A DNA stretch of 8,828 nt, taken from positions 1 to 8,828 of the forward strand of contig JBEAQS010000107.1 of assembly GCA_041163765.1 (NCBI GenBank), in the 5' to 3' direction. Both the position numbers and the translations under genes were made by a program. Below the pieces are notes generated by a model. It ran no database searches, had not been told where the DNA came from, and worked only from the letters and a program-made list of their open reading frames with translations. Shown piece by piece: positions 1 through 6,596 of the stretch; within the stretch, counting starts at the first letter, position 1; each line of letters begins with the position of its first letter. The stretch comes from MAG-120531 sp041163765. Its GTDB lineage: Bacteria > Bacteroidota > Bacteroidia > Flavobacteriales > Flavobacteriaceae.

Positions 1-788
1 AGATGATTCCAAGCCTTTGAAAATCCGACACGCCTGATGGTTCCCCGAAACAAGGTTAAGGCGTTATCCAATCCATAAGCCTTTTGATAGGCCAGGGAAT
101 CTCGGTTGGGGTAGGCTTCAAATTTGCCAAAACCCTCGATCTCCATAAATTCAATCCGCCTGAAGAGTTTGTGGTACGGGATGTATTTATAGGTGCCTTC
201 TTGTAGGAACTTTGCAGCTCCGCCCTGGCCTGCCAGGACTACATTGCGCGGATTCCAACTGAATTTATACCTCCAAGGGTTATCGTCGCTTTCCGGGGCC
301 ACTAACCCTCCGGCAAATGACTCAAATAGCTTAACCGCCCCCCCTTTGGCGCGGATATCATCGATCAGCTCCATGGCGCTCATATGGTCTAGACCTGGAT
401 CAAGCCCCATTTCAAATAAAAAAGTTACGCCGGCTTCTTTGAGTTTTGACTCCATGGCGCGTATGTTTTCAGAGACGTACGAAGCGGTGGCTAGGGGTAC
501 TCGATACGTCAAACAATCTGCTGCAATGATCCCGTGCATATGGGCGGGCAGCATGGATACCACCACTTTTGAGGTGGAGATATAGCGTTGGCGTTCCTCT
601 TCTTGGTCGATTTCTAAGGTTATTAATGCACAGTGTGGGTTATTGGACCAATCGGGAGACACAAAACCCCAATCTCGGTCAATGATCCGCAAAGTGAATT
701 GATGCAGGGCAGCCTGACCGAGTAAGTAGTCGATGAGGTACGGCGTGGATTTGCCGCTGCCAAATAGGGTGATGTAGTCGCCGGACAT
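1..788 (-). CDS. Saccharopine reductase-like dehydrogenase (partial, C-terminus beyond left edge)
   Basis: This reading frame stays open from ATG at 788 to the window edge, giving 262 residues. It matches the saccharopine dehydrogenase (LYS9-like) family, whose members interconvert saccharopine and glutamate plus aminoadipate semialdehyde with NAD(P), usually in lysine degradation in these bacteria. The N-terminus is a Rossmann strand followed by a nucleotide loop (GSGKS, residues 10-14). It continues through a conserved SMLPAHMH segment (79-85) and ATASYVS (100-106). The C-terminal substrate domain begins with MGLDPGLDHM (127-136), then APESDDNPW (164-172) and SWNPRNVVLAGQG (177-189). The last conserved piece visible is RGTIRRVGF (248-256). 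Family members are usually about 440-460 residues, so roughly 40 percent is missing by truncation at the edge, not by mutation. The start was chosen because the Rossmann strand begins within a few residues of it. The family call is secure; the direction of the reaction in vivo is inference. Confidence 0.88.
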   Translation of the reverse strand, partial: MSGDYITLFGSGKSTPYLIDYLLGQAALHQFTLRIIDRDWGFVSPDWSNNPHCALITLEIDQEEERQRYISTSKVVVSMLPAHMHGIIAADCLTYRVPLATASYVSENIRAMESKLKEAGVTFLFEMGLDPGLDHMSAMELIDDIRAKGGAVKLFESFAGGLVAPESDDNPWRYKFSWNPRNVVLAGQGGAAKFLQEGTYKYIPYHKLFRRIEFMEIEGFGKFEAYPNRDSLAYQKAYGLDNALTLFRGTIRRVGFSKAWNH

Positions 789-810
789 ATATTTTGTTGT
801 AAATACCACA

Positions 811-818
811 TAAATATA
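811..818 (-). promoter_or_regulatory. Candidate -7 box for the saccharopine reductase-like gene
   Basis: On the minus strand this reads TATATTTA, one base off the Bacteroidota -7 consensus TAnnTTTG. It lies in a very AT-rich stretch about 22 bases before the ATG at 788. No TTG is visible at the expected -33 distance. The position between the upstream terminator and the start makes a promoter necessary here, but the exact box is a guess. Confidence 0.25.
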
Positions 819-860
819 TAAAAATGTTTGAATTATATCATGTCAGTCGATAGCGCACAT

Positions 861-886
861 AAAAAAACCCCGCCAAGGCAGGGTTT
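861..886 (-). terminator. Intrinsic terminator of the GT39-DUF4271-hemD operon
   Basis: On the minus strand, AAACCCTGCC and GGCGGGGTTT can pair along ten positions with a single mismatch, closing on a tiny CTTG-type loop. A run of seven T follows immediately (867-861). It lies about 25 bases past the hemD stop at 912 and before the next minus-strand gene, so it should end the three-gene transcript and separate it from the saccharopine reductase-like gene. There is no comparable T-run on the plus strand, so it is one-directional. Confidence 0.85.
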
Positions 887-911
887 ACTTTTAGTGGGTA
901 CAGACAATGTC

Positions 912-1661
912 CTATTTCAGCTTATTGACTTCTTTGATGTAATTGTGCAAGGCCATGGTCATCGATGGAGCTTCTGGCGTAGGTGCTTTGATGTCGATAC
1001 GCAGGTTTTCGCGCTTAGCGGCTTCCATGGTGGTGTTGCCAAACACAGCAATTCGGGTGTTGTTTTGCTCAAAGTCTGGAAAGTTCTTTTTTAACGACTC
1101 GATGCCTGCAGGACTGAAAAACACCAAAATATCGTAGTACACATCTCTGAGGTCTGAAAGATCGCTCATCACTGTGCGGTAAAAAATTCCTCGAGTCCAA
1201 TTCAATTTCAGCGCATCTAGTGTTTGAGGCACTTCTGGCTTCAATACATCCGAGCTGGGCAGTAAGAATTTCTCTTCTTTGTATTTTTTGAACAACGGGG
1301 CTAAATCTGGAAAATCGATTTTGCCTACATAGATTTTTCGCTTGCGGTATACCACATACTTTTGCAGATAGAACGCAACGGCTTCTGATTGGCAAAAATA
1401 GCGCATGGTGTCAGGCACTTTAAAGCGCATTTCCTCCGCCATGCGGAAGTAGTGGTCAATAGAGTTTCTGCTGGTAAAAATCACTGCCGTATACTGGCTC
1501 AAATCGATTTTTTGTTGGCGTACTTCCTTAGCATCTACCCCTTCAACATGGATGAATGGCCTAAAATCAATTTTGATTTTTTCGGCATCCACAATCTTTT
1601 GGTAGGGGGAGTTTTCCGCTTTGGGTTCAGGCTGAGATACCAGAATGGTTTTTACTTTCAT
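912..1661 (-). CDS. hemD: Uroporphyrinogen-III synthase
   Basis: This 249-residue protein should close the linear tetrapyrrole hydroxymethylbilane with inversion of ring D to give uroporphyrinogen III, the branch compound for haem and corrinoids, in the cytoplasm. The sequence follows the Bacteroidota form of the family: the N-terminus MKVKTILVSQPEPKAENSPY, then FRPFIHVEGV (33-42), FTSRN (62-66), FFSPAGIESL (181-190), IAVFGNTTMEAA (204-215) and APTPEAPSM (226-234). These are the two-domain Rossmann-like landmarks of U3 synthases. The family has low overall conservation, but these motifs make the call firm. The open frame extends upstream to 1790, but the ATG at 1661 gives the expected N-terminus and overlaps the DUF4271 stop in an ATGA, so it was chosen. 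It is the last gene of its operon, followed by an intrinsic terminator. No other haem gene is in the window. Confidence 0.93.
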   Translation of the reverse strand: MKVKTILVSQPEPKAENSPYQKIVDAEKIKIDFRPFIHVEGVDAKEVRQQKIDLSQYTAVIFTSRNSIDHYFRMAEEMRFKVPDTMRYFCQSEAVAFYLQKYVVYRKRKIYVGKIDFPDLAPLFKKYKEEKFLLPSSDVLKPEVPQTLDALKLNWTRGIFYRTVMSDLSDLRDVYYDILVFFSPAGIESLKKNFPDFEQNNTRIAVFGNTTMEAAKRENLRIDIKAPTPEAPSMTMALHNYIKEVNKLK

Positions 1662-2311
1662 AGAAGCCCTTTGTTTAGATAACGCCAGAGTATGATCCAA
1701 GGCGCTATTTCGAAGGCACAAATGTACAAAATAAAGTAGAAAATGCGCTGTTGGAGATATTTTTGATGTGCCTTGATCAGTGTAAACCAACCAACGCCCA
1801 AAATCAACGCGTAAATTACAGTAAATACCCAGGTAATCAAGGCGTTAGACCAGGAAAAATAAGACCCCATAGCCGCCCCTAGAAAAAGAGCCAATCCGGC
1901 AAAATTTTGATAACTCAACTTTCCATGAACTAACTGAGCGACTGTTTTGTTGGAAAAAAGTTCTGCCGTGATTTTTTGGGCCCCAATCTTGATGAATAAA
2001 CCCAAACCAACTCCGGCAAATAACCACCAAAGTTCAGGGGCTTGGGGACCCAAGCCTAAATGGATCCAGTGCACCCAAAGAAAGGCAGTGCTGTGTGCCC
2101 AAAAGGACAAATTCATGATCCAGAAAAAGGGTTGACGCCAGAGTTTACCTCGATTAAACACCATCAGGTATTTGTTGTTCACCGCCAAGCCGGTGAAAAG
2201 CACCCACCTGTTGGGGTCTCTGTATCTAGCGGCCACACTGAGCCCCAAGCCCACTAGAAGCAGCCAAAACAAACCGTCAGGAACCGCTATGGGGCGTATT
2301 AAGGGTTCCAT
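1658..2311 (-). CDS. DUF4271 integral membrane protein
   Basis: This is a 217-residue polytopic membrane protein of unknown function. Hydrophobic segments lie at about residues 13-28, 61-84, 94-110, 136-153, 157-178 and 190-211, suggesting five or six membrane spans. The C-terminal segment FYFILYICAFEIAPWIIL, with a Glu (E201) inside a membrane helix followed by Pro, is the hallmark I associate with DUF4271, a family essentially confined to Bacteroidota and often found beside hemD. The ATG at 2311 overlaps the end of the upstream GT39 gene by 13 bases, and its TGA overlaps the hemD ATG by four bases, so translation is probably coupled on both sides. The neighbourhood hints at a link with tetrapyrrole or envelope metabolism, but no activity can be assigned from sequence. 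A buried Glu is compatible with a transporter or a membrane-embedded binding site; that is speculation. Confidence 0.85.
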   Translation of the reverse strand: MEPLIRPIAVPDGLFWLLLVGLGLSVAARYRDPNRWVLFTGLAVNNKYLMVFNRGKLWRQPFFWIMNLSFWAHSTAFLWVHWIHLGLGPQAPELWWLFAGVGLGLFIKIGAQKITAELFSNKTVAQLVHGKLSYQNFAGLALFLGAAMGSYFSWSNALITWVFTVIYALILGVGWFTLIKAHQKYLQQRIFYFILYICAFEIAPWIILWRYLNKGLL

Positions 2312-3975
2312 GTGGTTCTTTTTTGAGGGTTGCCTTGAAGTCCGGCGGGAAGATGGAAGCTGCCTACACCCAGTCGTATACCAGGAATTTCTTGGGACAA
2401 TATATCGGGCTTATCTAACACGAGCCGCAAGGTGTCTCGGGGGTTCCATACCGCAGGTAAAGGCTCACCGGTTAAAGGCCAAGGTATTTGCTGTTGCACC
2501 CGTTTGTAGTCATCGATAACACCCAGGCTCAAGTAGATGTGTTGGGCATTTATCGGATAGGAATAGAGGTGCACCAATTCGACGATTGCTTGATCTGAAT
2601 CGACTTGAACTAGGCTAGCTTTGATCTGATCATAGTAGGTAAAGCGATCGATCCACACTCCGTGATAGCTGTCGCCCGAGGCTTTTTCAAAACTAAATTC
2701 AGGGGAGTTTGTCTGCCAAAATACATGGTTTTTTGGGGCTACCAACGCTACTTTTTTTCCGCGAATCTGGTCGTAAGATCCGTCGATGCTGTATTGGTTT
2801 TTACGATAGCCCATAGTGTTTAACGAGTAGGAAATGGCCCCCTGGTAAAAGGCATACATAGGGGCGTTTCTGTAGGAATCTAAGAATACGACAGGTGAGT
2901 CACCCACGACTGCTTTAAGTCGACTGGTCCAAGCCTGATTGCCGTGTGTTTCATAGCGAATGGGCAGCAGTGATTCATGCACCAAACCCAAGCGAGCATA
3001 GAGAAGCACCAGCGTGGTCATCGCGGCACTTACCCCTAATTTGCGGCGTACTTTGGGGTCGCGTAGATAGAGTTCCCAAACCAAAACCGCTGTAGGAATG
3101 GCAATCACCACGATCCATTGGGTTTGAATGCGCTTGGTAAAGCTGGATATAAAAAAGAACGCCAAAACAAAGAACACCAGTGATTTAAGCACGGTGCTGA
3201 ATCGGCCTTTGGGGGTTTTGTACCAGGCATAAACGACCCAGGGAAGTGTAAACCCAAATTGGGCCAATACGTTGATAAAATAGCCCAATGTAAAGGTGTC
3301 AAATCGGTAAGGTTGATTGGGGCGTTCACTGAGATGATACCCAATGGATACAAAATCATGGGTGTACAACCAGTGTAAATGAGGCATGTAAAGCAGCAAA
3401 GCCCATAAAACAGCCACCCAAGCTTTAGTCATGCGCACCAACGGCCAATACCCAATCACCACACCGATAATTACCACAACTGCATGGTATTTGCTGTACA
3501 TCATCGCCGCCATAGCGGTTCCTACCCAAAAAGCATACCCCCAGGAATTTTTTTTAAGCAGTCGTTGAACCCCCCAAAGAAATAGGGCGGTGAAAAATAA
3601 TAACGGGGTATCAGGCAGAATGAGGAAACCGTATGCGTTGAGCAGGGTGATGGAAAACATCCATAAAAAGAATTCGGGGACGTAGTGGTTTTTTTTCACG
3701 CCGCTGATCATGTCCCAAACCAACAAATAAGTAGCTGCGCTGAACAAAACGCCAACGATGCGCACCCCTAAAGTTCCCGAAAAGAAAAGCCTACCCAGGG
3801 CAATCATCCAAGCCATCATCGGTGGATGATCAAAATAGCCCCACGCTGGTTGCTGACTGAAATACCAATAGTAGGCCTCGTCGTAAATCAATTCAGTCAC
3901 CGATGCTTGCCACAGGTTGATGCCCAGCAGTACGCAGAGCATGATCCAAAACAGCGCAAGTCGAGAAGTGGGCAC
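2299..3975 (-). CDS. GT39-family (ArnT/PMT-like) membrane glycosyltransferase
   Basis: Enzymes of this family move a sugar from a polyprenyl-phosphate carrier to a protein or lipid on the periplasmic side of the inner membrane. Numbering from GTG at 3975 gives 558 residues. The first hydrophobic helix is followed by the catalytic-loop motif LIYDEAYYW (acidic pair D32-E33) and GYFDHPP, then LPDTPLLFF (120-128). About ten hydrophobic segments occupy residues 5-331, including the RIQTQW loop before a late helix. Residues 332-558 form a largely soluble, presumably periplasmic domain that I do not recognise. The frame is open to an ATG at 4038, but that would put the start 14 bases from the divergent gene and upstream of the -7 box at 3996-4003. 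The extra 21 residues also do not resemble the family, so the GTG is preferred; ATG 3945 is a third option. It overlaps the DUF4271 gene by 13 bases. The divergent mannose-lipid synthase suggests mannose as the donor sugar; the acceptor is unknown. Confidence 0.87.
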   Translation of the reverse strand: MPTSRLALFWIMLCVLLGINLWQASVTELIYDEAYYWYFSQQPAWGYFDHPPMMAWMIALGRLFFSGTLGVRIVGVLFSAATYLLVWDMISGVKKNHYVPEFFLWMFSITLLNAYGFLILPDTPLLFFTALFLWGVQRLLKKNSWGYAFWVGTAMAAMMYSKYHAVVVIIGVVIGYWPLVRMTKAWVAVLWALLLYMPHLHWLYTHDFVSIGYHLSERPNQPYRFDTFTLGYFINVLAQFGFTLPWVVYAWYKTPKGRFSTVLKSLVFFVLAFFFISSFTKRIQTQWIVVIAIPTAVLVWELYLRDPKVRRKLGVSAAMTTLVLLYARLGLVHESLLPIRYETHGNQAWTSRLKAVVGDSPVVFLDSYRNAPMYAFYQGAISYSLNTMGYRKNQYSIDGSYDQIRGKKVALVAPKNHVFWQTNSPEFSFEKASGDSYHGVWIDRFTYYDQIKASLVQVDSDQAIVELVHLYSYPINAQHIYLSLGVIDDYKRVQQQIPWPLTGEPLPAVWNPRDTLRLVLDKPDILSQEIPGIRLGVGSFHLPAGLQGNPQKRTTWNP

Positions 3976-3995
3976 AGGAGGTTGAATTAGGCCCT

Positions 3996-4003
3996 CAAAA
4001 GTA
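3996..4003 (-). promoter_or_regulatory. -7 promoter box for the GT39-DUF4271-hemD operon
   Basis: The minus strand reads TACTTTTG, a full match to the Bacteroidota -7 consensus TAnnTTTG. Transcription would begin near 3990, which supports the GTG at 3975 as the GT39 start with a short leader. The nearest upstream TTG (4031-4029) is about 25 bases away, slightly far for a -33 element. Confidence 0.55.
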
Positions 4004-4015
4004 CAAATAATGGTG

Positions 4016-4023
4016 TACTTTTG
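4016..4023 (+). promoter_or_regulatory. -7 promoter box for the polyprenol-phosphate mannose synthase operon
   Basis: The plus strand reads TACTTTTG, a full match to TAnnTTTG, about 29 bases before the ATG at 4053. Transcription would start near 4028, leaving a leader of about 25 bases. No well-placed TTG at -33 is visible (the nearest, 3982-3984, is about 31 bases upstream), so the promoter may need an activator or be weak. Confidence 0.55.
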
Positions 4024-4052
4024 TTCAGCAACCCACAAGCGATCACGGATTT

Positions 4053-4790
4053 ATGTCTCACCGACTGGTTATTATTCCCACCTATAACGAAAAGGAAAAC
4101 ATCGAGGCGATGGTGCACAAGGTATTTTCTTTGCCTATGGCCTTTGATCTGTTGGTGGTTGATGACGGTTCTCCTGACGGAACAGGTCAGTTGGTGAAAA
4201 ATTTACAGGAACACTATCCGGGTCAGCTTTTTCTCGAGGAGCGCACCGGAAAAAACGGCCTGGGGACTGCCTATATCCACGGATTTAAATGGGCGCTAGC
4301 AAGAGATTACGGGTATGTCTTTGAAATGGATGCCGATTTTTCCCACAATCCAGATGATTTATTGCGTCTCTATGAGGCGTGTTCTCAAGGGGCTGATGTG
4401 GCTGTTGGATCTCGTTATATCAAGGGGGTCAATGTGGTTAACTGGCCGCTTCACCGGATACTTCTTTCCTACGGCGCTTCGTTTTACGTCAAGTTAATCA
4501 CCGGTATGCGCGTTCAAGATCCTACTGCTGGATTTGTCGGGTACCGCAGGGAAGTTTTGGCCCAGTTAGACCTCGACCGTATCCGTTTTGTCGGGTACGC
4601 TTTTCAGATTGAAATGAAGTTTAAGTCTTTTGTTGCGGGCTTTAAGATTGTAGAAGTCCCCATTGTGTTCAAAGACCGAGAGTTAGGCCATTCTAAAATG
4701 AATGCCTCCATTGTCAAAGAAGCGGTTTGGGGGGTGTTGCGACTCAAATGGGACCAATGGTTTCATAAAAAAAAGACATCCCAGTCATAA
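4053..4790 (+). CDS. Polyprenol monophosphomannose synthase (GT2, DPM1-like)
   Basis: This 245-residue cytoplasmic or membrane-associated GT2 enzyme is expected to transfer mannose from GDP-mannose to a polyprenyl phosphate, making the lipid-linked donor for periplasmic glycosyltransferases. The GT-A fold motifs appear in order: PTYNEKENI (9-17), VVDDGSPDGT (35-44), the metal-binding DAD within EMDADFSHNP (91-100), GSRYIKG (119-125), DPTAGF (156-161), and the C-terminal FKDRELGHSKM (206-216) typical of dolichol/polyprenol-phosphate-mannose synthases. There is no C-terminal membrane domain, so it is the short DPM1-like form. Whether the sugar is mannose or glucose cannot be proven by sequence, but the FxxRxxGxSKM end favours the phosphomannose group. 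It is transcribed divergently from a GT39 enzyme that is a plausible user of its product, and is followed after 55 bases by dihydroorotase with no terminator between. No Shine-Dalgarno sequence precedes the ATG, as usual in this phylum. Confidence 0.9.
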   Translation: MSHRLVIIPTYNEKENIEAMVHKVFSLPMAFDLLVVDDGSPDGTGQLVKNLQEHYPGQLFLEERTGKNGLGTAYIHGFKWALARDYGYVFEMDADFSHNPDDLLRLYEACSQGADVAVGSRYIKGVNVVNWPLHRILLSYGASFYVKLITGMRVQDPTAGFVGYRREVLAQLDLDRIRFVGYAFQIEMKFKSFVAGFKIVEVPIVFKDRELGHSKMNASIVKEAVWGVLRLKWDQWFHKKKTSQS

Positions 4791-4845
4791 GTTATTCAAA
4801 TCGATCAAAGTCGGTTGAAAATTATCCGATGATTAACTTTACCCC

Positions 4846-6174
4846 ATGAAAAGAATCCTGATAAAAAACGGTATCCTAGTCAATGAAGATCAGCAGTTTG
4901 CTGCAGATGTCTTGGTGGAAGGAACCTACATCGCTAAAATAGGGACTGATTTGTCCCATCCCCATGCTGAAGTAATCGATGCTCGGGGCGGTTATATTTT
5001 TCCCGGAGTAATCGACGATCAAGTACACTTTCGCGAACCGGGTTTGACCCACAAAGGATGCATCGCTTCTGAAAGCAGGGCTGCCGTGGCGGGTGGAACT
5101 ACCTCTTTTATGGAGCAACCCAACACCAACCCACAAACGGTGACCCTGGAGGCTTTAGAGCAAAAAATGGCCATGGGCGCAGCGAGTTCTGTGGCCAATT
5201 ATTCCTTTTTGCTCGGGGGGACCAACGACAACTTAGAGGAAATCAAACGTTTGGATCCTCGGGCGACCTCGGGGATCAAGTTATTTTTAGGTTCATCTAC
5301 CGGAAATATGTTGGTGGATGACCCTCAAGTGATTGAGAAAATATTCAGGGCTACACCGCTGGTGATTTCCGCTCATTGTGAGGATGAGGCCACCATCAGG
5401 GCCCAAATGGCTTGGGCTCAAGAGACTTACGGAGATCAGATGACCCCTGAGCTGCACCCCATCATCCGCAACGCGGAAGCCTGTTATTTGTCGTCTTCCC
5501 GCGCCATAGCTTTGGCGCGCGCCACCGGGGCGCGCCTCCACGTATTTCACTTGTCCACGGGTATTGAGATGGATTTATTGGCCCCAGGACCACTAAAAGG
5601 AAAACAGATCACCGCTGAAGTGTGCATCCATCATCTATGGTTTTCTGATGAAGATTACGCGACTAAAGGAAACTTGATCAAGTGGAATCCTGCCGTGAAG
5701 TCCCCGGCTGATCGCGAGGCGCTTTGGGCTGGATTGCTCGAAGACCGCATCGATGTCATTGCCACTGACCACGCACCCCACACTTGGGAAGAAAAGAATA
5801 AACCGTATGCTCAGGCGCCTTCTGGCGGACCGCTGGTACAACACAGCTTGGTAGCCATGCTGGATTTTGTAGAGCGCGGTAAAATATCCCTCAATCAAGT
5901 GGTGCGCAAAATGTGCCACAACCCGGCAGACCTGTTTCAGGTGCACAAAAGGGGTTACCTCAGGGAAGGATATTACGCGGATATCGCCGTGGTACAACCC
6001 AAAACGTGGACCGTAGGTAAGGAAAATATTGTCGCCCAGTGCGGATGGTCTCCGTTTGAGGGACAGTCGTTTAATTATGCAGTGACCCATACCTTGGTCA
6101 ACGGCCATTTGGCTTACAACCAAGGAGTGATTTCCCCGGAAGTCAAGGGTATGCGTTTGACCTTTGATCGATGA
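4846..6174 (+). CDS. pyrC: Dihydroorotase, Bacteroidota type
   Basis: This 442-residue amidohydrolase should interconvert carbamoyl-aspartate and dihydroorotate in de novo pyrimidine synthesis in the cytoplasm. Visible landmarks are VIDDQVHFREPGLTHKG (55-71), PNTNP (92-96), GIKLFLGSSTGNM (143-155) with K145 as the likely carboxylated metal-bridging lysine, SAHCEDE (H177), HVFHLST (H235), EVCIHHLWF (258-266), NPAVK (281-285), ATDHAPH (D308) and SGGPLVQHSL (326-335). The C-terminal SPFEG and LVNG pieces complete the amidohydrolase beta-sandwich region. Length is normal. The usual HxH metal motif reads QxH here (Q59, H61), which I recall as a feature of the Bacteroidota dihydroorotases and not damage. 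Allantoinase or hydantoinase would be the main alternatives, but FREPG and the overall pattern favour dihydroorotase. Its TGA overlaps the ATG of the downstream lipoprotein gene, so the two are probably translationally coupled. Confidence 0.92.
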   Translation: MKRILIKNGILVNEDQQFAADVLVEGTYIAKIGTDLSHPHAEVIDARGGYIFPGVIDDQVHFREPGLTHKGCIASESRAAVAGGTTSFMEQPNTNPQTVTLEALEQKMAMGAASSVANYSFLLGGTNDNLEEIKRLDPRATSGIKLFLGSSTGNMLVDDPQVIEKIFRATPLVISAHCEDEATIRAQMAWAQETYGDQMTPELHPIIRNAEACYLSSSRAIALARATGARLHVFHLSTGIEMDLLAPGPLKGKQITAEVCIHHLWFSDEDYATKGNLIKWNPAVKSPADREALWAGLLEDRIDVIATDHAPHTWEEKNKPYAQAPSGGPLVQHSLVAMLDFVERGKISLNQVVRKMCHNPADLFQVHKRGYLREGYYADIAVVQPKTWTVGKENIVAQCGWSPFEGQSFNYAVTHTLVNGHLAYNQGVISPEVKGMRLTFDR

Positions 6175-6596
6175 AAATCAGCTTAAAACTTATAGGGGTA
6201 CTGGGATTGGCTTTTGTTGTCGGTTGTGTGAAGCAGGTGGCTGAAAAGCCAGATCATTTACTCAGCGAATCTGAGATGGAGTCTTTGGTATATGATTTAG
6301 TGATGTTTAAATCCATACAATCCTACGCCTCTGAAATACAAAGCATGGTCCCTAATCCCGAGCAGACTATGTACAGCTGGTATGGATTGGATAGCTTGTC
6401 CTATGTGCAAAACGATCGGTATTACGCGTCTCAACCCGAGGTTTATGAGGGTATTTACAATCGGGTCATGTTGCGGATCGATCGGGAAAAAGAAGCATTA
6501 GACGCCCGAATCAAAGAGGCTTTAGAGAAAGCGCAAGCGGAGAAGGCTGCCAAATCACCACCAATAGCTAAAGACTCTGTATCCCGTCAAAACTAG
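6171..6596 (+). CDS. DUF4296 domain lipoprotein
   Basis: This 141-residue protein has a lipoprotein signal: basic MKISLK, a hydrophobic stretch to about residue 17, and a lipobox ending FVVGC with Cys19 as the predicted lipidated residue. The mature part follows the DUF4296 pattern: KPDHLLSESEM (26-36), an acidic/aromatic helix YDLVMFKSIQSYA (41-53), WYGLDSLSYVQNDRYYASQPEVY (about 70-92) and IYNRVMLRI. A charged, Ala/Lys/Glu-rich tail (about 104-128) should form a helix or short coiled coil. Function is unknown; it probably sits in the periplasm attached to the inner or outer membrane. The ATG overlaps the dihydroorotase stop (ATGA), indicating the same transcript. This pairing with dihydroorotase is, as I recall, common in Bacteroidota, yet nothing in the protein suggests a pyrimidine role. 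Confidence 0.85.
   Translation: MKISLKLIGVLGLAFVVGCVKQVAEKPDHLLSESEMESLVYDLVMFKSIQSYASEIQSMVPNPEQTMYSWYGLDSLSYVQNDRYYASQPEVYEGIYNRVMLRIDREKEALDARIKEALEKAQAEKAAKSPPIAKDSVSRQN

Larger units (their letters stand above)
3996..4023. repeat. Perfect 10-bp inverted repeat carrying both divergent -7 boxes
   Basis: CAAAAGTACA (3996-4005) and TGTACTTTTG (4014-4023) are exact reverse complements separated by eight bases. Each arm contains an outward-facing TACTTTTG -7 box. The repeat therefore sits at the heart of a divergent promoter, where it could also serve as the operator of a dimeric regulator. It has no T-run and lies at gene starts, so it is not a terminator. Confidence 0.7.

Noticed and set aside
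193..585. Plus-strand open frame of 130 residues
   Set aside because: It lies entirely antisense to the well-supported saccharopine reductase-like frame and shows no recognisable protein pattern.
747..761. GSGKST near the N-terminus of the saccharopine reductase-like protein looks like a Walker A P-loop
   Set aside because: The required Gly four residues before GK is absent, and the context (first strand of a Rossmann fold followed by saccharopine dehydrogenase motifs) shows it is the dinucleotide-binding loop.
4531..4604. Repeated TTTGTCGGGTAC at two places in the mannose synthase gene
   Set aside because: Both copies simply encode the same Phe-Val-Gly-Tyr tetrapeptide in frame; a chance 12-base repeat inside a conserved protein.
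4815..4841. Possible promoter for dihydroorotase (TTG at 4815 and TAACTTTA at 4834)
   Set aside because: The -7 box has one mismatch, spacing is short at 16 bases, and transcription would start at or beyond the ATG. With no terminator upstream, read-through from the mannose synthase gene is simpler.
5635..6123. Minus-strand open frame of 162 residues within the dihydroorotase gene
   Set aside because: Shadow of a strongly conserved coding region; its translation resembles no family and it lacks a promoter.
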